Shown: piece by piece, positions 56,838 through 64,000 of the stretch
Layout: each line of letters starts with the position of its first letter
Numbering within the stretch: position 1 is the first letter of the stretch
NCBI RefSeq assembly: GCF_029784165.1
Contig: NC_073695.1
Span: 97,507,485 to 97,571,484, forward strand
DNA length: 64,000 nt
Reading direction: 5' to 3'
Source: Wyeomyia smithii
Lineage: Eukaryota; Arthropoda; Insecta; Diptera; Culicidae
Notes under the pieces: model-generated
The model's input: only the letters and a program-made list of their open reading frames with translations
Database searches by the model: none
What the model was told of the DNA's origin: nothing
Translations under genes and position numbers: made by a program

Positions 56838-56964
56838 TCAATCTATTTAGAGCAGCTAAACGATGTTTCGCTTCTACTATCCGACGTTTCGATGATTTAT
56901 TTCATCTTTTTCAAGGATTAGATAGTAGAAGCGAAACATCGTTTAGCTGCTCTAAATAGACTGA
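56838..56964. repeat. hairpin with 40-bp perfect arms
   Basis: 56842-56881 is exactly complementary to 56921-56960, from TCTATTTAGAGCAGC to TTCTACTATC. The loop is 39 bases. Four more outer base pairs flank one mismatch. No TSD obvious. MITE remnant or small-RNA precursor. Confidence 0.85.
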
Positions 56965-58785
56965 ATAGCCGAAAATCCTCCCCCGAGTTGAACGTCACAG
57001 TCGATAAGCATCCACATAAGTTCAATTTAATAATTGTCGTTTGGGTTTAGATGAAGTATTTCAAGTAATCGTTTAGATCACGGGGCAAGCTCAAACAGTA
57101 TTGACATGGTAGTGACATTGAGTGTTTCAAACCAACCTCACGTCAGAATTATTTTCATGGTTTCATTCCGAATCCTTTGAAGCGTTTTCTTCTTTGTTAA
57201 ATAACAGCTTGACCAGATCGATAACAGATCGATTTTGCCTATATGCTTACCATATACTCGTTGAAAATAAGCTTTAATCGTATAAATACGTCCCAAGTAC
57301 CAAACTTGATCTGATCAATTGAAAAGAATAGCATTTAATAATGATAACGTAATTATTGTATGGCTTGAGGAAAGGAAAGGAAGCCCTAGACTTATAAGGA
57401 AAAATTATCAGTTAAGTTTTAAAAGCATTGGGAAAAATTTGACACTTTTGCTAGTCGTTTCATGATGTTAACTATTACACTGGTCGACAAAATACAAACA
57501 CGAATTAATCCTTTATAATTTGTTGAAACAAATTTGCCAAAAAACATCACATTATACAAACAAAATTACATCTTGATAATTTCTGCTGGATTTATAGTTT
57601 TACTCTAAATAATTAAATTGGGTAGCCTACAGCACAATTATAGTTACTGCTCATTTTGGAATATGATCTTTCATTTTTTCCGGTTTGAGCTTTTGGAGTG
57701 CACCTGTGGTGACCAGTGTTATGCTATTAAAATTGTTGAAGAGGTTGTTTATAAGACACGACCGCAGAGTTAATGTAGAATACGACAGCCTGTCTTATGT
57801 CAATGTATTTCTTGGAATAGGTTTGGGAATACTCTTAATTGGGGTAATTAATTTAGTAGTCTCTTTGCTCCTGATGACGTTTACCTCTGTAGTCGGCACT
57901 GCGGTTTCACTTGCTGCCGTATCCAAAACAAGAGTGAAATTAAATTGTTTTGAAGCTGTCTTTTGTATCAAGTTGCACTAAGATATCTTAATTTAGGCAG
58001 TGGCTACGAAGAGGCTATAGATTGCAACAGGTGGTCACCCTGTACACACGAAAATTTGCCCGGCGAAACCCTTACAGGGCGGCCAGATACCTCTAACGGA
58101 CTTTCGGATCTTTGCTAGAACACTGAAGAGGAAAACAAACAAAATAAATAAAATAAAAACTTATCGGGTTTATTCCCTCCAGCTGTCGTAAGTGGCTTCT
58201 CCTATTCTACTGATGGAGACGTCTGGTGCTTCTTCCAAGCTGCTCCCGAGATAGCGGCATCCACCAGCAGCTGCAACGATGGTCTTCGGCGGGTGGTGTT
58301 TTCCGCTCCTTGTTGATTAGCCGGGGTAGCAAACACTGCTTACCAATCCGGCGAGCAACACACAACAGTAGCACACGATCCACGGGCCAACGGGACAACC
58401 TTCGTTGGACTTACACAACACAAAGCGGCACAACCTTCGCTTTTTTGCGAGACAATGACTGTAAAAATTTAACAGTAAAAAACGCGCACAGAAACGTAAA
58501 CAAAACAACGCGTGTCTCACCGTGGTCGAGGCTCAACTCATCATCCCGCGATGGCTGCCGACCACAACAAACCCGCCGAGATGGATTCAGCACCACTTTT
58601 TTGCAGCTAGAGGAAAATACCGGCCTATCTATCCCTAACAATTATTCCACAAACATGACAAAAAAATTATCGAACCTAACAAACGCGACAATATCGTTCA
58701 CAAACGAAAAAACGAACGAATTGAAACGAAAATAAACAAACTTATGTGAACGATATTCAGCGCAAGTGGTGACAGTTGTCATGTT
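56965..58785. other. no gene called; GC-rich leader-like block at 58080-58740
   Basis: 56965-58080 is AT-rich. 57730-57980 shares words (ACGACCGCA, GTAGAATAC) with the repeat at 41990 and has a hydrophobic frame without an ATG start. 58080-58740 is GC-richer with open frames on both strands. On the minus strand it carries GGAATAAACCCG near its end and TGTTAGGGATAG at 58639-58628, which is reminiscent of an LTR, but no second LTR or coding region was found. Confidence 0.35.
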
Positions 58786-58856
58786 GGGTACACGCTCTTG
58801 CGGGAGTGTCTAAATGAGGGTAATTTTTACTCATACACTCTCCCGCGGTAGTACCC
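58786..58856. repeat. 71-bp imperfect hairpin
   Basis: GGGTAC ... GCGGGAGTGT ... ATGAG pairs with CTCAT ... ACACTCTCCCGC ... GTACCC. Compact foldback just outside the GC-rich block. Confidence 0.75.
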
Positions 58857-59261
58857 AAAATTAGGTAAATTTCCACTCAATGCTGGAATTGCAACCGCGA
58901 AGGTTACAAGATAAGGGCAAATAGTGCATTCCCCATCTATACTATGACAGTTCAAATAACAATTTTCAGCATTTTACGATAGCGTAGATAATTTTACAAC
59001 TGATTGCTGCAATTGCTGCAGACTTGCGCGAAAAATTATGTGATTCAGGCTCACTAGCTCAGAAATTCTTCAGACAAACTTTGAGGTTAATTGTGTTTGT
59101 CAATGCCATTTATTGACAACTGAATAATTTTTTTTTTCAACATGGCAAATTATTTATTTAGTTTGAATGATTTACAGTGATAATTAAATTCTACATGAGG
59201 TGATTTATTAGCAATTATATATGAAAATTTCAATCGCTATACTGCTAGCCACACACGCTAT
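58857..59261. other. no gene recognised
   Basis: AT-rich spacer; nothing supported. Confidence 0.35.
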
Positions 59262-59445
59262 ATAGTAGGGGTGTGCGAAACTGGCTTTTCTGGTGTCGAA
59301 ACGAAACGAAACGAAATTAACCCTTAACTTCGGTTTCGCCAAATTAGTCGAAACGAAATCAAGGTGGAATTCGAGTTCTCGAGACGAAACGAAATTGGTC
59401 TCTAAATTTCGCGAAATTTCGTGAAATTTCGAAAAATAAAATAAA
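59262..59445. repeat. (CGAAA)-motif cluster with hAT-like edge
   Basis: TAGGGGTGTGCGAAAC at 59266 resembles a hAT terminus, followed by many CGAAACGAAA and GCGAAATTTCG words. A matching opposite end was not found, so a one-ended relic is possible. Confidence 0.45.
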
Positions 59446-60431
59446 TGTTTCTGAAACATAGCATTACAATGATTTGTAACGTTGGAGCGTACGCTAACGA
59501 AGTACCCTTCAGTAGCTGATCGCAAGGTGCTTACCTGGTCGACGAAGAGTAACGTAGGTATTCAGATATTGATAAACCGACGATGACGAGAAAATCAAAA
59601 ATGTTAAAAAACTAAAATCTTGATGCATTCATTTATACAGATTATATTGCAGGTAATAGTAGCGCGATAGATACAAATGATATAAAAGTCAAACTCGAAA
59701 TGTCTTTGTGTATAATAATTTAATAAACTTCTGAACTAATTTTTTTGGTTTGAATGCAACTATGTTCAAAATAGTAATCCTTCTGTCATAGCACTTTCAT
59801 CATTCAAAATCCAAGTTTTGTCCTAGAGCTCGAACTGGAAAACATGAGAGATGGTAGGTGGGTTTTCAAGCATTCCTGTGAGTTTTGGTGTCCCTAGCAA
59901 AGATAACTTTTCCAAAGAGTTTTTCCCTATGCAAACGTAAAAGCGACGAATCCGATAAGCAATTCCTCGGCGGCCTTCTGATGCATTTCTGCATTCTCTA
60001 AAAGCAGCAAAATTCACAGGAATGGTTAAAAAGCTGTAAAACCTTTGGAGGGCAACTTTTTTTTGAATTTTTTTAACACTATTTAGTCAAACTAGACTAA
60101 GTGACATCTTTATCAATTCGAGGAAAACAAAATTTAAGTAAACTATTCTGTAAACTATGAAGTTTTCAATATTTTTGCACATTTTTTAATATAACTTAAA
60201 ATTACTTTTTAACTGAGCAGTTCCACAAAAAAATGTCCCAGTTTAAATATTTTTTGTCATTTTAGATTTGGCCTAAACTTTGCATAAACGTTTCTATAGG
60301 CTGAGAAGCTATTTAAAATGCTATTTTGGGAGGGTTATTGTTATCTTCTTCTTCTACTATATAAAAATGGAATTCCGTAACGCTTGATCTTATTGATATT
60401 ATTCCCTTCGTCTCTGAGGTGTACAGTAACT
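59446..60431. other. no gene recognised
   Basis: AT-rich. The short minus-strand frame 59823-60017 has no domain. Confidence 0.35.
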
Positions 60432-61060
60432 ACGTAAAAACATGCACAATTATGACTTTTTTTTGCTAAATTTGCCTCTAAACCAAAATTTAAAGCGATG
60501 ACATATGATTCTTTTTTAATAAAATGTTTGTCATTGTCCAGAAAAGAAATTTGAGGAAAAATTTTTAGTATCTGATCACCAAAACTTGAGATATTATTCA
60601 CAAAACTACGTAAAACATGCAAAATTAGAACATTTTATGCTTTTTTCGTCTCTAAATCAAAATTCAAAGCGGTTATATGTGGATCTTTTTTCATTGAAAT
60701 GTTAGTTGAAGTTCATGAAAAACATTTCAGGAAAAATAATAGGTATCTAAATACTAAAATTTGAGATATTATGCTCAAAACTCCGTAAAACATGCATAAT
60801 TATGACTTTTTATACTCAAATCGTCTCTAAATCTAAATCAAAATTCAATCATATGCCATTCTTTTTTTCATCAAAGTTTTCGTTGATGTTCAGGAAAGAC
60901 ATTTGAGGAAAAATTACAGGTATCTGATTACTAAAACTCAAGTTATTATTCACAAAACTACGTGAAACATGCAAACTCATGATTTTTAATCTTGAACTTG
61001 CCTCTAAATCAAAATTTAAAGCTATGATCTGTGATTTTTTTTCAATGAAATGTTCGTTAA
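60432..61060. repeat. ~176-bp tandem repeat, about 3.6 units
   Basis: Units at 60432-60607 (176), 60608-60782 (175), 60783-60959 (177) and a partial one from 60960. Each begins ACGTAAAACATGCA and contains CTCTAAATCAAAATT, CATTTGAGGAAAAATT and GGTATCTGAT. Degenerate, with indels compensating to keep the period constant. Confidence 0.85.
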
Positions 61061-64000
61061 GGTTAGGTTAGTGCTTTTTTAATTTCTACGTAACTTTGTG
61101 AATTAAAGCACAAGGAGCTGGCATCGCTGGCGACGTGTGTAGACGCTTTATTTATTGTGTCCGTGGTAATCGCGTTTTATTGTGGTATATAGCACGATAA
61201 ATTGTGAATTTCGTGTGGTAATTGTGGGTAAAAGTGTTTCGAGTGTTATAACAGTGTTTTAAAAGTGATTTGGAAGTAGAACGATCTGGAAATTTAAAGT
61301 TTTATTGCCGTTTTTTTCACAATTTGTCGCCTAGCAAATGGCTGCTTTTAAAGCGCAGTGTTGTGTTGGTGACTTTCCTTTGATACGGTAGTGTGCAAGC
61401 TTACTCTCCGCCGACGGCACGATCTGCTGAGAGGCAGAAACTGAGAGAGCGGCAGTTGTAACCAAAGAAACAAGTTTCCTATACTTGTTTGCGTGCGAGC
61501 GGAGGCATGTTTGGTTTGCTGAAAGCTGATTCAATGGCTAAGATAAGTGCATACATTTACAGACATGTTTGTTTATTTATAAATGACTCGAAGGTAGTAG
61601 TTTTCACCGACAAGAATCAAATTGTTTTTTTCTATATTTCGTGTTGTAGCGTGTGCAGTATAGTATGAGTTTTTTGGCGATGAATTTGTGCGTCATTTAA
61701 TGGCGAATTCATCTTTCATGTGTGCTACCACAGCGTAGCATTTTCGTACTGTTCTGTCATTCATTCATGCACCGCTTGAAAAGGTGTACCACACGATTGC
61801 TGTTTATCTATTTTGCGATATTTCCCAATGTTAAAAATGTCTTGAATTTTTGAACTGAAATATATCTGATGACCATGTTTTAATGTCCATTGTCTTTCCT
61901 TTTCTATTTATGACTTCACTAGCTTTTGAATAATTATTTTTACGCCATAGCTAAGTTCTGTTAAATATGCTAAATTTTTATAGGCGCAGATCCAAAACGG
62001 TGAAATGAATAATAATTGTTCTGGCATTTTGTAAAGGGTTCAGGAATACTGTAATGGTGTGTCAAGCTCGTTTCCGCAGCTGTGCTACACCGTTCTGGAC
62101 TACACTTTACAGCACGAAAACGAACACGCAAGCGACGCTACACTCAGTTCTCATATTTTTCGTCCGGCATTTGAGAGCATTTGTTTTTGTTATTAGTGTT
62201 TTGAGACTGCACCCTGTTTCTTTCGGGTGTAGTCCAGGATAAAGTGTGTAGTCGGATACAGAAAAAGTATAGTCCGGAAAGTGAAAAAAAAGTACAGGAC
62301 AAAACTGTAGTCCGGGTGTGAACGTGCCGCGGAGACGAGTTCGACATTACTTATGCTTTTACGCATGTCGTTTGACAAAAAGGTCCCTATTGCTCAGCCT
62401 AATAATGAGCCAACATAACGCGTAACATTACTTGAACTCGTCACCCAGAGAGTACTCGTGTGGTTTGTGGAATTCAGAGTATGGTGCATTGTTGCTAGTC
62501 GAAGTTGAAATCTTATAATTCAATTTTTTCGATTTGTCTAGTTTTTGAGCAGAGGTTTTTGTATACTATGTCCCAATAATGACTAGTTCGGCATTTTGTC
62601 AACAAACTTAAGATATATATTTTGGTCAATCTGCGTATCTGCATTTTTCAAATTATTGGGGCTTTGGATGCATGGAACTTTGCCAATTTTTCTATTCGAT
62701 AGGCAACACTCGCATCGACAGCTAATAGAGAATCGGCGTGAAATATCGTGCTCCCGAGCGTCTCCGTCGGTAGTCGGGGATTGAGCGGTCGTGCATAATG
62801 CTTTGGTAAAACGCGTCTCCGGCCCGGGAGAGTTTTATGATATCTTAGTTCGAATCGTCTACTTAGTGTGGTATACCATTTTGCGTTTCACTAGGATGTA
62901 CCACACTTACCTGTGCGTGACCCTTATTTATTGATTTATTGACAACACTCTTTAGTTTATTACTGCTTTAAATCGGTCTCAAATCAAAAAATCGACGAAC
63001 AGACGAACAGTATAAAAGAAACGTCGTTAGTCGACCTGTTAGGCTCAGAGCCAGATGTTCGGGTGACCGAATATCTAGAGACTTCGCGTCGATACCTTTC
63101 ATGAGGTCGTATTTTCTACAGATTGGTTATAACCGTGTTATAATTTTCGATATAAATAGGGTCACTTCACGAAGAAGTGATAGGAGTCGCGAGGCGTTAA
63201 CGTGGACTCAACTCTTGTTGCTTTCGTAACATTGTGTAGTCAGCTGAGATCAATCAATGGGAGATACGTTTCGGTAGTTGCATAATAACTACATAAACAG
63301 ATGTTCAAATATTTGAGTCGGTCTTGATTGAGTCATAGGTCCGGTATTCTCGCGTGCACTTTATTTTTGCGGTGTTACTTCATCTAACATATTGATCGCG
63401 TTATGACTTCCGTAGAAGGTATAATGAACTCGTACGTGCGATATTTATTATTATGAACCCGGTACTCGAACTCAGCGCATCGTTTACCAAAACGAAACCT
63501 GCTGCAAACCTTAACCTTTTCTCCAACATCCCAGTGATTTCTCGTGGAAGTGCAGAGGTGTTCTCGGCTTCCAATAAAGCGAGTATCACGTCAACATATT
63601 CCTATACACACTCCTTCTTTGACCTGCATTCGGATGCGGCCGGCGCTGGTATTGCCTAATATAAAGATTAAGGTCACCAGTTTTTACACATTGAAGATGA
63701 ATGTTAGTCACAAGCATCATCTGTTGGTTCTCTGTGTAATTACAGCTGTTCTGGCAATAACGGAGTAGCAACCGCGGGCGGTCAATCATGCTCATGCTCA
63801 TGCTCATGCTCAACTTTGTGAATTGAAGCACAATTTTTAGTTATCAGAAAACCTTCACTTCTTCTCAGACGTGTTCCTTGGACACTAACAAACCTTTTTC
63901 AATTTCAAAAAAAAAACACATGTCATCTCTTTAGATTTCATTGTAGAGGAAAACTGAGCATGGCTGGTCATGCTCACGCTCAATTCTTTTTACGTTAATT
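61061..64000. other. no gene recognised
   Basis: Repeated TATA words (TATAAAAG about 63011, TATAAATAG about 63149, TATAAAG about 63660) without supported frames. At 63696 a short frame (MNVSHKHHLLVLCVITAVLA) looks like a signal peptide but stops after 23 codons with no splice donor at its end. AACTTTGTGAATT.AAGCACA occurs twice (61091 and 63813). Confidence 0.35.
63786..63812. repeat. (TCATGC)n hexamer repeat
   Basis: 4.5 perfect units; CATGCTCACGCTCAA recurs at 63970, so the word extends in the neighbourhood. Confidence 0.85.

Noticed and set aside
57685..57981. Hydrophobic 98-codon frame
   Set aside because: Starts at TTG rather than ATG, and its ends resemble dispersed repeats at 15.4 and 42.0 kb.
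58226..58735. 169-codon plus-strand frame
   Set aside because: No ATG-supported start, overlapping open frames on the other strand, no domain; likely a GC-rich non-coding leader.
61046..61062. GGTTAGGTTAG resembling the insect telomere TTAGG repeat
   Set aside because: Only two units, and dipterans are not known to use TTAGG telomeres.
63696..63767. Short signal-peptide-like frame MNVSHKHHLLVLCVITAVLA
   Set aside because: Stops after 23 codons without a usable splice donor; no downstream frame to join.
1..64000. CRISPR arrays, bacterial operons, rRNA, integrated virus genes
   Set aside because: None seen; tandem repeats present lack unique spacers, and the polymerase-like frames are all LINE or DNA-transposon types.

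Overview
This is eukaryotic, AT-rich, gene-poor and very repeat-dense DNA. It looks like an insect, most likely a mosquito (Culicidae): the only convincing host genes are small secreted cuticle-type proteins with short introns, including two with the RR-2 chitin-binding consensus, and the rest is a graveyard of non-LTR retrotransposons, tRNA-derived SINEs, MITEs and long inverted-repeat elements of kinds I associate with mosquito genomes. I cannot name a species from sequence alone.

Layout. 0-2.1 kb: broken non-LTR endonuclease fragments and a dead Tc1/mariner transposase, all on the minus strand. 3.3-7.7 kb: a 4.4-kb hAT-type element with 8-bp target-site duplications (TSDs), invaded by a second DNA element with ~715-bp terminal inverted repeats (TIRs) around an unusual transposase-like gene. 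10.6-14.2 kb: an RTE-like LINE split by a Jockey/CR1-like LINE, with a minisatellite and an internal duplication. 14.5 kb: hAT MITE. 15.4-20.2 kb: a ~0.77-kb unit in 3-4 copies, split by a 2.2-kb inverted-repeat element with 10-bp TSDs. 20.3-23.0 kb: LINE RNase H domain interrupted by a 2-kb foldback element that itself carries a SINE. 23.0-25.7 kb: another LINE fragment, a 1.3-kb TIR element and a Harbinger-type MITE. 27.2 kb: first RR-2 cuticle gene. 30-41 kb: purine-only tracts, piggyBac-type and Harbinger-type MITEs, a CGGCCGAA-repeat element, a foldback element and a 1.4-kb dispersed repeat. 42-44 kb: duplicated dispersed repeats. 44.9-45.3 kb: a Gly/Tyr-rich secreted protein gene (minus strand). 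47.4-49.2 kb: inverted copy of the dispersed repeat. 51.8-54.0 kb: decayed second copy of the long-TIR element, split by a TA-flanked MITE containing a SINE. 54.9 kb: second RR-2 cuticle gene. 56-64 kb: hairpins, a ~176-bp tandem repeat and simple repeats; no gene recognised.

The three genes are probably all cuticle components. The two RR-2 genes are paralogues with the same two-exon structure and the same strand, and they share a short upstream motif at a similar distance from the start codon. Every LINE, SINE and mariner remnant whose direction I can read lies on the minus strand, which is the layout expected of a unistrand piRNA-source locus, although only small-RNA data could show that.
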